DNA from: Kalaharituber pfeilii
Taxonomy: Eukaryota > Ascomycota > Pezizomycetes > Pezizales > Pezizaceae
NCBI GenBank assembly: GCA_015179045.1
Contig: WHUZ01000020.1
Coordinates: 558,001-622,000 of the forward strand
Reading direction: 5' to 3'
Length of the DNA: 64,000 nucleotides
A program made the translations under genes and the position numbers. Of the stretch, positions 10,723 to 22,256 are shown piece by piece (the stretch's first letter is position 1; each line of letters starts with the position of its first letter). The notes below the pieces were generated by a model. That model did no database searches, had not been told where the DNA came from, and worked only from the letters and a program-made list of their open reading frames with translations.

Positions 10723-11525
10723 GGTTCTACAACGGCTTTCTAATATGTGTTTTACTATGCAGCATAAGGGAAAGTGCGTGTCCCCTTTTGCGAGACATGC
10801 AACCAAATTTATAGTTCATAAAAGAATTAGAAAAAAATTAATAAGTTAGCGGGAGAATTACAGAAAATAGCAAACCGCATGAATAGATATTGGAGAATCT
10901 GAATCTTCTGTTAAAATTTTGAAAATGAGCATTTTTGACTGAGTTGTGTTTTGCAAGGAGGGTGCACTTAGCTGCATGTCTCATGACTCCAAGGGATACT
11001 TTGGTAGAAGCGGATATGCACTTTCCTTATACTGTATATTGAATATACTCTCGACTGGAGTTCGAGGACCATTCACATGCTTTAAACTACCACCTGGAAG
11101 TTCGCGCGCAATCTTACCGCTCCGTGGAGCTTGTGTGTGGCATTGGGCACAATCATGGTCTGGAAGATGGCCAGAATCTGTGAAGCGGGCACAAAATTAC
11201 CAGCGGTCACATCATTACCATATCCGTTCTAGTAATGAGCTAGTGTGGGCGATTCCAATTGGTGGATAAGTGGTGGACTGCTGCACAACAAAATATGGAT
11301 GGAGCCTCATGATCGCAAGTGGGGTCTGAATGTTAAGACTACACAACTACACTTACCTCCGCGCGCTTACAGTTCCGTATCTTCAAGTATTCAACGTTAA
11401 ATAAATATAAGCATTTGGGATCCATATCAGGTCGCAAGTACTCAAAATTCCGAATTCAGCTTGTCCCAATATCTATCACGCCCTAAGAGCAAAAAACAAA
11501 ATCGCCAAGCACGTAGCGACCCGCA

Positions 11526-11894
11526 ATGGCACAGCAGCCTGGTCAAAGGCCAACGTAAGCAATGCCGCCATTCAAGTTCCTTCGCTGCATTATTCGGATA
11601 CTGACAATTATCTTGTAGTGGTCGAGAGAATCTACTAAATGCTGTTGATGCATTTAGCAAGTTGCTATTACCGGCAGAAAGAAGTGCTTTAACACAAACC
11701 ACAACACCGGATGGCATTTTAGAACTGACAACGGCCCTGAAAGATGCAAGAGTTTCGGAGAAGAAGATTAAGCGTTGCGAGGCCTTCTTGCAATCAGTCC
11801 AGCAATTCTCCGGTATTGTTGATACTATGATTCAGCACAATGCATGTATTTCGGCATTGGTGTGGGGAAGCGTTAAGATTTTGTTACTGGTATG

Positions 11895-11934
<40 letters not shown>

Positions 11935-14900
11935 TCCAATATTATCATTACTCGCGTGCCCCCCTATGGGCTATGGCGAGTACTGGTATGTATTGCACTG
12001 CACCAGATCAATGGTCCAGCTTGGGCCTATTACAAGCTACACTTTCAGAAAAGCGAACTACGCTCTTATATTAACATGACACGCTGGAACAGACAGCACG
12101 AAATTACATTCGATACTTCAGTTGTCTCACCGATTTGCTTGAAAAATTGGGGATGGTATGCCCCATATTCAAGGAATTTCAAGATTTGTGGCCGCACTTC
12201 CAAGGCCTCCAGGATGCAATTTTTGAGTACTATGCCCAGACAGTGAAGTTCTGTGCAGATGCCTTGGATTTTTACGCAAGTCAGGTAAGTAGAAAATTAT
12301 GCCTACCGCAACCTGGCAATGCTACAAATGTTGAAGGTTGCTGATGGCAAGGTCAGGCACCTCAATGATACTCAGGGCGCTTTTGCAACCAGTGCATCAT
12401 GAACTGCAAGAGGTAGAAAAAAACCTTACTATCCAGCAGAAGATTGTGGAATATCAAATTATTCTTGCAAGAGAACGTACAGCGAGAGAGGCGAGGCAAC
12501 ACCTGATACTTTTTAGCAACAATTGGGAAGCACATAGAGAAGAGGAGCGGCAGGAATGGACTTGCAACAGTAAATGGAGGCAGAGACTAGAGGCAAATGC
12601 AACAGGTAAGCAAGCAGATATATATATCTTTCCTGGACACAAACAGGTTTTGGCAAAGTGTCACCATTCTCACTCCTGCGCTTCAGGAAATCAAGAAAGA
12701 CAGTTACAGCAATGGGAGAAAACCGGGACGGACTACTGGACTTGAAACTAAAGCAAGAGACTCAGAAAAGGCGTTAGTAAACTGACTCACTCTCTTGACT
12801 CAAATGCAGAACTAACAAGATCGGGTTGAACTTGAGCAGTTGAGGAACGCCGGAGGATATTGAACTGGATTTCCGATTACAATCACACGATAACATTCTT
12901 GGATTTTGAGAATGCCAGTCATCCACGTACTGGGGAATGGCTATTCAAAATGGATGAGTACAATCAATGGGTACAATCCAGCCAATCTTCAATTTTCTGG
13001 TGCCATGGAATACGTATGTGTACCCTTAAGTCTTCATACCTAGTTAAGCTACTAATTACGGCATCTATATCGTCTATTCCTCACCACAGCGGGATCAGGA
13101 AAATCAGTTCTTTCGACCTCCGTCGTAAAGTATTTCTTGGACACCGGTTCCCAGCGAGCCAACAATGGATCCGAAAAAACATTTATTGGATACTTTTTTT
13201 GCACCTTCTCTGACAATCGCTCTCTCAAGTTTGACCAGATTATAAGGAGCTTGATCAAGCAAATGCTCTCTGTATTTCATGGTTCAACTCAATTCGAAGA
13301 ATATCTGGTTAAGTTCTTCAGTCAATACAACAACATCTCCTCTATACGTCAATGGCAAGACCTTTTCATTCGTACTTGCAGGCTTCCCAACTACATCTAT
13401 CTGATAATCGATGGGATTGATGAATGTCATAATGATGTTCAAGCACAGATACTTGAAATGCTAAATAAGATGTTGGAAATACCACGGTGCATCAAAATTT
13501 ACCTTTCTAGCCGCAAAGAAGTCTACTTGACCAGAAACCTCACATATGCAGTCTCTGTATCACTTGATGATACGAAGTGCCGTCCTGAAATTGAGGGATA
13601 TATTGATGCATCACTGCAACAACGTTTGAATGACAAGAGACTAAGAATCCAAGACCCAGCAATGATTGAGGAGATTAGGCAGGCATTAATGGGTGGTGTT
13701 GAAGGAATGTAAGTGTACCATAAGTCTCTGCACTCTCTGCCCTTCATAGTGAAGTACTAAAAGGCCGTTACAACTCAGGTTCTTGTGGGTCACATTACAG
13801 ATTCATGATATTTGCAGGCAGCTCAATGATGAGGAGATTCGGGAGACCTTACGGACCTTGCCTCGCAATCTAGATGAGACATATATCAGGATGCTCCAGC
13901 GCATTGTCAAAGAGCATAAAAAGGATATTGCGGTGGAGGCATTCCTGTGGCTCACTACAGCAAGGAGGCGGTTGTCACTACGTGAACTCGTAGAGGCAGT
14001 GGTAATCAAGGATCATGATAGCATGCAAATGCAGGGACTAAATCGTATTCCGACAGACCTGGACAAGGTCATTGAGGCCTGCGGAAACTTCCTAGTGATA
14101 GAAGAGCCAGTGTGTGATTCTTCAAATGTGCGGTTCATTCATTCCACAGTGGTAACATTTCTGCACGAACACGAACTGCCAGTAGAGCTTAAGGTATTTC
14201 ATATTGAGCCAGAAACCGGGGAGTTACATTTGGCCAAAAGGTGTCTACAATATTTGCATTTCCAGGATCTGCGGACTCAACTCGAACCGGTAATTACTGA
14301 ACCGCCTACTACTGCAACGGTATCAAAACCAAAGCAATCAATTCTTTCCATACCTCTATCCCAGTGGATTCCACCGGAATTGCGCTCAAATTCGGTTGCG
14401 GCAATGGCCTCCCAATACCTCCTTGAAAAACCCTCGGAAAAGCATGTGCCTGAGAAGGCCAACTTGCGAATGTTTAGCCGAGCTTCAGGGACATCGAATG
14501 CAGACTCAGTTGCACCTACGCCTCAAGTCTTCAAATCTTCTTTGTTCCAGTATGTTATTGAGAACTGGCTCAGTCACTGCGAAAGACTACCTACAACCGG
14601 CATGACCTCCATTGGTAAGGAACAATATTGGAGGTGGTTCAGGGTCCTGGTTCTCAACGGCAGTGACCTGGTGAAACTTCCTTGGCCATCAGATTCAGTT
14701 GCAACTGCATATGATTCTCATCATGAGCGCTTCAAATGGGCAGTTCAGAATTCACATGAGTGGCTCGTTCATTTGATATATCAAGAGGTGGCCTCAGAGG
14801 GCATCTCCCCACCTCAGTATGTGGAAGGCTTCCTTCTTCGGGCTTCAGCTGGCACAAAATACGATTGCAAATTGCAAGTTTCTGAGATGACGCTGCTAGT

Positions 14901-17415
14901 CTCTGCTGCACTCGGGTTTCCTTATCTCGTAAAAGTCTTTCTCAGCCAAGGCTCACAGTTGGAATATGAATTTTACTTGCCTGAAACTGGAGAAAAACAA
15001 ACGGCACTCATGGCTGCTTCAGCAAATGGTCACCTCAGAGTTGTTGAACATATACTACAGGCTGGGGCAGGGCTTGATCACAATCCAGGATATCTAAGCA
15101 ATGCACTACGTGCAGCGTGTGTTGGTGGGCATGTAGTGATTTTTGAGAGACTTGTGCGTGCTGGAGCTCCAGTGGATTGGGGCTCTTTACTAATTGCGGC
15201 TGCCAAAGCTGGACAATTGAGATCTGTCTGTCACATCCTAGAGCGAGCAGCCCTGAGCATATCAACTGGATTTTTTGAAGCACTCAGTGAGGCATTTAAA
15301 TGTGCAGCGCAAAATGGATACGGACAGGTTTCGGAACGACTAGTCGAGGCCATTATCGATCAGCCCGTTGAAGGCGGGCAGCAAATCCGCAATCCTCGCG
15401 CAACAGCGGTGCTTTTTACGGCTGTGAAGCATGGTCAGGTTGAGGCTGTAAAGTGGCTTCTAGCAGCAGGAGCGGAGGTCAATGGTGTCGACGACAGTAA
15501 GAAGACACCCTTGCACTGGGCCACTGAAGGAGGCCATGCGGAGGTTGTAAAGCAGCTTCTAGCAGCAGGAGCGGAGGTCAATGGTGTCGACGACAGTAAG
15601 AAGACACTCTTGCACTGGGCTACTGAAGGAGGCCATGCGGAGGTTGTAAAGCAGCTTCTAGCAGCAGGAGCGGAGGTCAATTGTGCCGACTACGATAAGA
15701 AGACACCCTTGCACTGGGCTGCAAAAAGAGGCCGTGCGGAGGTTGTAAAGCAGCTTCTAGCAGCAGGAGCGGAGGTCAATGGTGTCGACCGCCGTGAGAA
15801 GACACCCTTGCACTGGGCTGCTGAAGGAGGCCGTGCGGAGGTTGTAAAGCAGCTTCTAGCAGCAGGAGCGGAGGTCAATGGTGTCGACCGCCGTGAGAAG
15901 ACACCCTTGCACTGGGCTGCTGAAGGAGGCCGTGCGGAGGTTGTAAAGCAGCTTCTAGCAGCAGGAGCGGAGGCCAATGGTGCCGACTACGATAAGAAGA
16001 CACCCTTGCACTGGGCTGCTGAAGGAGGCCATGCGGACGTTGTAAAGCAGCTTCTAGCAGCAAGAGCGGAGGTCAATGGTGTCGACGACAGGAAGAAGAC
16101 ACCCTTGCACTGGGCTGCTGAAGGAGGCCATGCGGAGGTTATAAAGCAGCTTCTAGCAGCAGGAGCGGAGGTCAATGGTGTCGACGACAGTAAGAAGACA
16201 CCTTTGCACTGGGCTGCTGAAGGAGGCCGTGCGGAGGTTATAAAGCAGCTTCTAGCAGCAGGAGCGGAGGTCAATGGTGTCGACCGCCGTGAGAAGACAC
16301 CTTTGCACTGGGCTGCTGAAGGAGGCCATGCGGAGGTTGTAAAGCAGCTTCTAACAGCAGGAGCGGAGGTCAATGGTGTCGACGACAGTAAGAAGACACC
16401 TTTGTACTGGGCTGCTGAAGGAGGCCGTGCGGAGGTTATAAAGCAGCTTCTAGCAGCAGGAGCGGAGGTCAATGGTGTCGACGACAGTAAGAAGACACCT
16501 TTGCACTGGGCTGCTGAAGGAGGCCATGCGGAGGTTGTAAAGCAGCTTCTAGCAGCAGGAGCGGAGGTCAATAGTGTCGACAACAGTAAGAAGACACCCT
16601 TGCACTGGGCTGCTGAAGGAGGCCATGCGGAGGTTATAAAGCAGCTTCTAGCAGCAGGAGCGGAGGTCAATGGTGTCGACCGCCGTGAGAAGACACCCTT
16701 GCACTGGGCTGCTGAAGGAGGCCGTGCGGAGGTTATAAAGCAGCTTCTAGCAGCAGGAGCGGAGGTCAATTGTGCCGACTACGATAAGAAGACACCCTTG
16801 CACTGGGCTGCTGAAGGAGGCCATGCGGAGGTTATAAAGCAGCTTCTAGCAGCAGGAGCGGAGGTCAATGGTGCCGACGACAGAGAGGAGACACCTTTGC
16901 ACTGGGCTGCTGAAGGTGGCCATGCGGACGTTGTAAAGCAGCTTCTAGCTGCAGGAGCGGAAGTCGACTTGCACGATAGACTTGGGGACGCCCCTTTGTA
17001 TTGGGCCGCGGGACGAGGTCATGTCGAGATTGTGAAGCAGCTTATTGCAACAGGCGCGCAGGTCAACAGAGGAGTTTATGCTAAAAGCCGCACGGCTCTT
17101 CTGCATGCAGCCTCAATTTCTACGCGAGATCTTCGTCTGGGCAGAGACGCCTTCAGAACCGTTAATATCCTGTTGGCGAACAATGCTATTGTGCGCCATG
17201 AAAATTGCCGCTCAAACCATGGTTTCCATAACCTACCCCATGGGACCTCGCCATATGAACAGGGAAGAAATACCGAGTACACATGTGCAATTGCGGCTGC
17301 GGTAAAAGCAGGAAACAAAGACGTGGCAGAGCTACTGGTGGAAGCATATCTGAAGCAATGTAACAAGCCAAAGAAACCTTTTGTTATTGGGTATTCTGTC
17401 CGCAAGCACGAATGA
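11526..17415 (+). CDS. NACHT-ankyrin (fungal NLR-like) gene, copy 1; 5' part frame-disrupted
   Basis: Exons I can place: 11526-11554, 11619-11889, one from 12049, the exon ending 13013, 13090-13708 and 13779-17415. The first two join in phase into an N-terminal helical domain (ENLLNAVDAFSKLLLPAERS). The P-loop GIPGSGKS is assembled across the 13014-13089 intron. Walker B is YLIIDGIDECH, followed by IYLSSRKE. The last exon opens FLWVTLQIHDICRQ, then a helical linker, degenerate ankyrins and 16 tandem ankyrin units. By family this is a cytosolic signal-transducing NTPase of the STAND class, used in fungi for non-self recognition. Relative to copy 2, single bases are missing near 12,076, 12,262 and 12,724, so the N-terminal frame may be broken or need other splicing. 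The 3.6-kb last exon is fully open. Confidence 0.75.
11885..11990 (-). mobile_element. Family-A mini-retroposon inserted on a splice donor (copy 1)
   Basis: Element 11895-11980 lies between 10-bp target duplications TACTGGTATG (11885-11894, 11981-11990). In element orientation it reads CTCGCCATAGCCC..GCACGCGAGTAATGAT and then a long A tract. The target is the 5' splice site of intron 2 (CTG|GTATGT), so the donor GT is duplicated. The upstream donor now reads GTATGA, and the whole element lies inside the intron. The same insertion is in copy 2, so it predates the duplication. Confidence 0.85.
15451..17062 (+). repeat. 16-unit 99-bp ankyrin repeat array
   Basis: Sixteen 33-codon units with TPLHWAAEGGHAEVVKQLL as the core; the first TPLHWA starts at 15,505 and the last at 16,990, exactly 15 x 99 bp apart. 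Fifteen units are near-identical at DNA level and the last is diverged. Variation concentrates in a few positions: the four residues after V-N (GVDDSKK, CADYDKK, GVDRREK, GADDREE), GGH versus GGR, and VV versus VI. This is the pattern expected from unequal crossing-over or gene conversion with retained variation on one face. Confidence 0.95.
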
Positions 17416-18343
17416 TCATGATAAATGATATTCAAGTCGACACTCCTGGGCATTTCTTTCTTTACTTTCACTTTTTTTTTTTTCTTTTTTTTCTTTTTTT
17501 TTTGTTTCTTGAATTTTATCTCCAATTTCTGTTCTGTGACAAGTCAATTCGTGTTATTATTCTTGAGATTGATTTGGCTTACGTTGTGCTGCTGCCACTT
17601 CGACATGTTATGTATACCATCCTACGTAGCTCTTAGTAAGTACACCGATTTATCAACTTCTTTTTATATAGTGACTTAAAAAATAGCCACGATCCGATTT
17701 ACGCAGTCGCAGTTGTAGTGATCTCCGGTCCGCGTCTAGCTAGACCTCAAACTATGCAAACTCGAACCTATATCACCAGTAATCAATATACTTAAAATAT
17801 ATGTAACCAGTAGGGATGATATACATATAAGTCGATAGCACTGTAAACACAACCTAAGTACTTAGATAACTAGTATATCAACATGCAGGCTTCCATATAT
17901 TAAGCACTTCACGGTAGATCTAGAGGCTATGTAGACGTGTGGTGGGCGACTCAAAATCTCCATGCAGTGTTAAATGGAGGGCTAGACGGCCATTTTAGCA
18001 CGCGTGAGAGGAAACTGAGAGAATGGATTAACGCACAGGCCCAATTGAAAAGAACGAGTGTCTACCTCATAGTTGAACTTCAATTGCAGTTCAATTGTAT
18101 CTCTGTCAACTCTATTGCACGTCCGTCTTTTATTTCACATCTCGGAGAGCAGCTGTCAGGCATGTTGGGAAGCAGGCCCCTTGCTGGGAAAGCCATCTGG
18201 TGCCGCAGTTTACAACGCCAAGGCAGTTAAATACGCAATGAGTTATAGAAGCGAGAAGAGGGACCCGGTGGCGTGGGAGTGTTCTATAAGTCACCAGTGA
18301 GCTCGCCTGTGTTGCTGCTGATTGCAGCAGCACCAGCAGCAAC

Positions 18344-18418
18344 GGCGACCCATACTTTTTTTAAAATCACATAACCCCGCTTGAAGCTGTTCGCCCTGTC
18401 AGGGCCGGTGACCCACAC
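18344..18418 (-). mobile_element. Family-B mini-retroposon, shared by both copies
   Basis: A 51-bp element (18356-18406) lies between imperfect 12-bp duplications GGYGACCCAYAC. In element orientation it reads CCTGAC..GGGCGAACAGCTTCAAGCGGGGTTATGTGATTT and then A's. The orthologous copy is at 40,775-40,826. The core equals the extreme 3' end of the LINE at 20,658-22,242. Confidence 0.75.
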
Positions 18419-18713
18419 GAGACCGACATAGGGAATGGAGGGCGCAGATATAGATGACTTCACCCACATCACGAAGAGGAAATCATTAAGCGGAAATATG
18501 AAAGGGGGGAAGTAGCTGCGGAGGAGTTGGAAGCGGGGTTCGAGGTAGAGAGGAGGAAGACTGTGCGCACTATCGCAGGATTGAGGGAAGCACTAAAGAT
18601 CAAGGTGTTCAGTGTGGAGCACGACATCATGCTCACATTTAGGCCACACGGAAAGGGGAGTCTTGCGAACACAAAGCCCCTGTAAGGTATGGTGGGAGGT
18701 CTGGGAAGAAGGA

Positions 18714-18795
18714 ATCTCATGACGTCCTTTTATTTTTTTTTTGTCACGTTACCCCGCTTGCAGCTGTTCGCCATAGCAGGGCATCTCATGACGTC
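18714..18795 (-). mobile_element. Family-B mini-retroposon with an empty site in copy 2
   Basis: A 56-bp insertion (18727-18782) lies between perfect 13-bp duplications ATCTCATGACGTC (18714-18726, 18783-18795). Copy 2 has a single ATCTCATGACGTC at 41152-41164 and no insert. The unique part is about 40 bp (GCCCTGCTATGGCGAACAGC..), then a 3' A-rich tail. It inserted after the segmental duplication. Confidence 0.9.
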
Positions 18796-19632
18796 GGGCT
18801 AGGCGCAGTCTACCTAAAGTAGCTGGAAGGTCTTGGTAGGATACTCAGCTGAAGTAAGCAGTTACAGCGTTACTAGGACAGCCAGCAGTTAATTGCCGTA
18901 GTCAACAACCCTGCCATGCTGCTGTATGGCGCTTAGATAAGCTTGGTGTAGTAGCTACATATCTGCTACAACCTACAAAGTACCACTCGCAGCAGGTATT
19001 GCCGACAACCCTCTAAAGCATCCTGTCTCTAACGGTATCAGAAGCTAGCTAGGGATAAGCGCGGGTGGAGGACAAGCATCTGGTTACGAGATTATAGAAT
19101 TATGACGATTTGGCAAAACATTCAAGCATAACCAAATACTGCATAGATGCATAATCAGCTTGTCCACATATTTTCGCTCAGCCAGTACTAATTCTGATTC
19201 ATCCTTTGAGACTGCTGTACCCCGCTGCGAACTCTGGATTCCCCAAAAAGCAGGAACGCGTCCACTGTTCCGGAGTTCCCTCTTTTCCTATCCAATATTC
19301 CCGTAAGTTCCCAGCTTCTCCAGCCATCGGCCTGTCTCTCGATTATATTTGCAAGTTTTGCTAGTCTTGTTGCTGCTGACCAAGTCTGGTTACGAGACTT
19401 AGGGCATCGCATTTGAACCACATGCTGTACCTATCACAAGTTGGAGTGACATTGTCGCATTACATAATTGGAATGTAATTATCCGCTCTAAAAGCTTCAA
19501 TTTACGAATCGAAATTAAGTTGTCTCGAACCTCAGCAATGGAATTGCTGAATTTGTTGTTTGTTTCAAAACAACGGACTAAAATTACTGTAGTTCTGGGA
19601 GCAACGCACTGTAGCATCATAGGCATGTCGTC

Positions 19633-19665
19633 ATGGCGAACAGCTGCAAGCGGGGTTACGTGAAA

Positions 19666-19697
<32 letters not shown>
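19633..19697 (+). mobile_element. Family-B mini-retroposon (plus orientation)
   Basis: ATGGCGAACAGCTGCAAGCG then GGGTTACGTGA and a long poly(A). It is also present in copy 2 (about 42,183-42,240). I could not define clear target duplications. Confidence 0.65.
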
Positions 19698-19699
<2 letters not shown>

Positions 19700-20313
19700 T
19701 GACACCCGCGCAATTGACGCCCCGCCCGAGTGTAATGACTACACCTAACACTTTGCACCAGTGAAATGAAAAAAAAAAAAAAGAATATGTCGTGGAAGAC
19801 GAAAGGCTGCTCAGGCGGAAACGCAAGCTCGTAGAGGAACGCCTTACTTGCGCATAACCGGGATATTGCGCACTTTCGGGTGACTAATAAATGACTTCTC
19901 AAAATTCAACGACTTGTTCAATTGAATTGACTTCAAATTAAGTACAAAGCATTTAGATACATGTAGAAACCTATTTCAAACCTTGTATAAGCACACAGAA
20001 ATTTTTCAGGTGGGGTGATTTTAGTAACATACCTATTTGGGAAGGGCAGACACTTAAAGGTCTAACTTTTGCAGAATCATTTCCTAAGTCTCACAGCCAT
20101 TGTAGTGAATGCTCTTGTGGGTCTAGATGGTGAGTGCGAAGTAGGGACGAGCTGGCGTCTTGTGGGTGGAAGTGGCGTCTGAACAACTATAGTATCCAAA
20201 GTGGTTGCTGCGACTTTGACTTGGATGCTCTTTTTTTTTGCTGCTGCCCGCTGGCACTCCTAAGCTGTTGCTAACTTCTGCTTAACCTCTGGGTGTCTTT
20301 TCACAAACCTGCG

Positions 20314-20643
20314 TCACCAATTTTTACCTAAATCTTGCTTAATGCCCCCCTTACATTTAATTATTATTCTAGTAGCAATCTCTCTCAAAGTTTCTATCTC
20401 AATCGGGAATCCCATATCATCCATCCACTGAAGATATCTTACCACTGCCTTTTCCTGCTCTTTATCTAGGTGCTGCTGACTTTCATGACTAACTCTGTGA
20501 GTAGTAGTCTTCCCTTTATATCTATTCCTCACTGTAGCTTCAGCTAATCCTAGAAAGTCTGCTACTCTCCGAACTGACTTGAACTTACCCTCTTTAAGGC
20601 CCTTAATAGCCTCCTGAATTTTCGCTTCTTGATCTTTTGCCAT
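20314..20643 (-). pseudogene. pogo/CENP-B-type transposase N-terminal fragment
   Basis: 109 codons starting MAKDQEAKIQEAIKGLKEGK, with an AT-hook/psq-like helix-turn-helix (VRRVADFLGLAEATVRNRY) and the start of a CENP-B-type DNA-binding region (KAVVRYLQWMDDMGFPIEIE). The DDE domain is absent. A LINE is inserted immediately upstream: its target duplication ends just 5' of the ATG. This probably represents an internally deleted transposon, not a gene. Confidence 0.75.
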
Positions 20644-22256
20644 GGCTGGGTTCTATATTTTTTTTTTTTTTTTTTTTAAATCACATAACCCCGCTTGTAG
20701 CACTTGGCCATGGCAGGGTCCCTGGGCAAGCCCTCATAGCCCGGAGACAGGCTAAACTAACTCTCTACGTACATGGCCCCCACGCGCCGTCGCCCCCGCT
20801 CTCCTAGCTTCTAGAACTTGACCCCAGCGAAGAAATTCTCCAAAACGTCATACTCCTCCCCATTCTCCGCCTTTCCCTTCCAATTCTTTTCCATGTCGCC
20901 CCACCTCTCAAAGCCTTCTGGACGGTTCTTCTGGTTTCTGCATCGGAAAGCGAGGTGCTCCCCGGTTTGCACCTCCCCGCACCTGCACTTATCCGACTCA
21001 GCCGCCCCTATCCTCTTCAACCACACCGCACACCTCCCTCTCTCCAGGCGCAAGGCAGTGAAATTGGATACTGCTATCCTATTCCACTCCATGACCTTTC
21101 CTCCTCCAAAGCCGTCCACTTCTCTCTTCTCCTTCCTCCACGCCTTCACCCTCTGGCGCACCCCACTTCCGGTGGCCACCTCCTTCCCCTGCATCACCGT
21201 CCCCTTCTTCGCCCACTCATCCGCCTTCTCATTTCCTGCGATTCCGATGTGAGCCTTGACCCACATCAGCTTCGCATCCCCTCCCTTCTTCTTCCTCCTC
21301 GCTACGGCATCCACCACTCTCCTCACATCCTCGGTTTTCCCCCTTTCCCTCCCTGCCTGCCTTCTGGATCGCCATGACGGCAGCCTCAGAATCTAAACAG
21401 ATCAGTACAGGGACCTCCTCCTCCACACTCTCCAGCGCCTTTCTCACTCCCCTCACCTCCCCATCGAACACCGTCGCCGTTCTCCCCACCACCTCCGCCA
21501 CGGCTGCCGACCTCCCCCACACCCCTGCTCCCACCTTGCTGTCCTCGATCTTGCTGCCGTCGGAGAAAAGGACTGCCCTTTTTCTTCCGGCTTCCCCGAT
21601 CGCGGCTTCCCACTCCCCCCTCGTCTCCACTTCTCCTTTCCGCCTCTCCACCACTTCCACCTCCACCTTCTCACACCCCCCTCCCCACGAGATCTCCTCC
21701 CCCTCCTCCGAGAACCTCGCCCACTGACCTTGCCAGTGGTCCAGCACTGCTTCATACCCCTCATTCTCGACCACCGCCCACTGCACCCCCCAGTCTCTCC
21801 AGTTTCTCGCCTCCTCCTCTCTCTCCTCACTTCCTCCGAAGTCGCCCGTGCAAAGCTCCGCCAGCTCTGACGGCGCCTCCACCTCCCGGACGATCGCCCT
21901 CGCTTGCGCGCCATCCAGGACCGTCTCCACGTCCTCCACTCCACACACCGCACTCACCCCTCCTACCCCCGCTCCTCTCCCTCCTCCAGCCGCCTTCTTC
22001 AACACCTGCAGCTGGACTCTCTCCACCTCCTTCCTCCATTCCTTCTGTCCCCTCCACCCGATCTCGCTTCCCCACATTGCAACCGCCCTCACCATCCCCG
22101 TGTAGGCTTGCCTCCAGCTGCGTGGAGACATCCCCCAGTTCCGGTTGCCCAGTCCCGAGAGAGCCCCCGCCAGCCTCCGCGCTCGGCTCAGCCTGTTTCG
22201 CCAATGTGCGCCAAAGGTCAAGTTCTCATCGAAGATGACCCCGGCTGGGTTCTATA
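20644..22256 (-). mobile_element. 5'-truncated Tad-like LINE with 14-bp target duplications
   Basis: Element 20658-22242 (1585 bp, minus strand) lies between perfect GGCTGGGTTCTATA copies at 20644-20657 and 22243-22256. It ends in poly(A) (poly-T at 20658-20679 on plus). It encodes the C-terminal part of ORF2 (thumb/connection, RNase H, Cys-rich tail) and a 3' UTR whose last 85 bp (TAGCCTGTCTCCGGGC..CCTGCCATGG..AAGCGGGGTTATGTGA) match the family-B mini-retroposons. It is thus a plausible source of the 3' sequence recognised in that family. Confidence 0.9.
20811..22221 (-). pseudogene. LINE ORF2 C-terminal part (RT thumb, RNase H, Cys-rich tail), one frameshift
   Basis: From 22,221 the frame carries FGAHWRNRLSRARRLAGALS and AVAMWGSEIGW (end of the RT region), then an RNase H domain with LFSDGSKIEDSKVGAGVWG (first catalytic Asp) and LICLDSEAAVMAIQKA. 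Near 21,320 the frame shifts, and the second frame (21,326-20,811) gives MWVKAHIGIAGNEKADEWAK (the last RNase H block) and a CRCGEVQTGEHLAFRC zinc-knuckle-like tail. The polymerase core is missing by 5' truncation. It is very GC-rich, unlike the AT-rich relic at 4.6 kb, so it is young or escaped RIP-like mutation. Confidence 0.85.

Larger units (their letters stand above)
17416..19840. other. 3' flank of copy-1 NLR gene; no gene, several short retroposons
   Basis: A pyrimidine-rich tract (about 17,470-17,505) follows the stop. The rest is collinear with 39,809-42,275 and shows no conserved coding frame between the copies. It includes three family-B mini-retroposons (18,356-18,406, 18,727-18,782, about 19,633-19,697) and a second A-rich tail at about 19,768. 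Confidence 0.6.

Noticed and set aside
10322..10806. Repetitive Lys/Thr/Ala protein
   Set aside because: Generated by the 18-bp minisatellite; no start context and no counterpart in copy 2.
15435..16769. Long antisense open frames over the ankyrin array
   Set aside because: A 99-bp in-register repeat keeps other frames open; Ser/Ala/Pro-rich with no domain.
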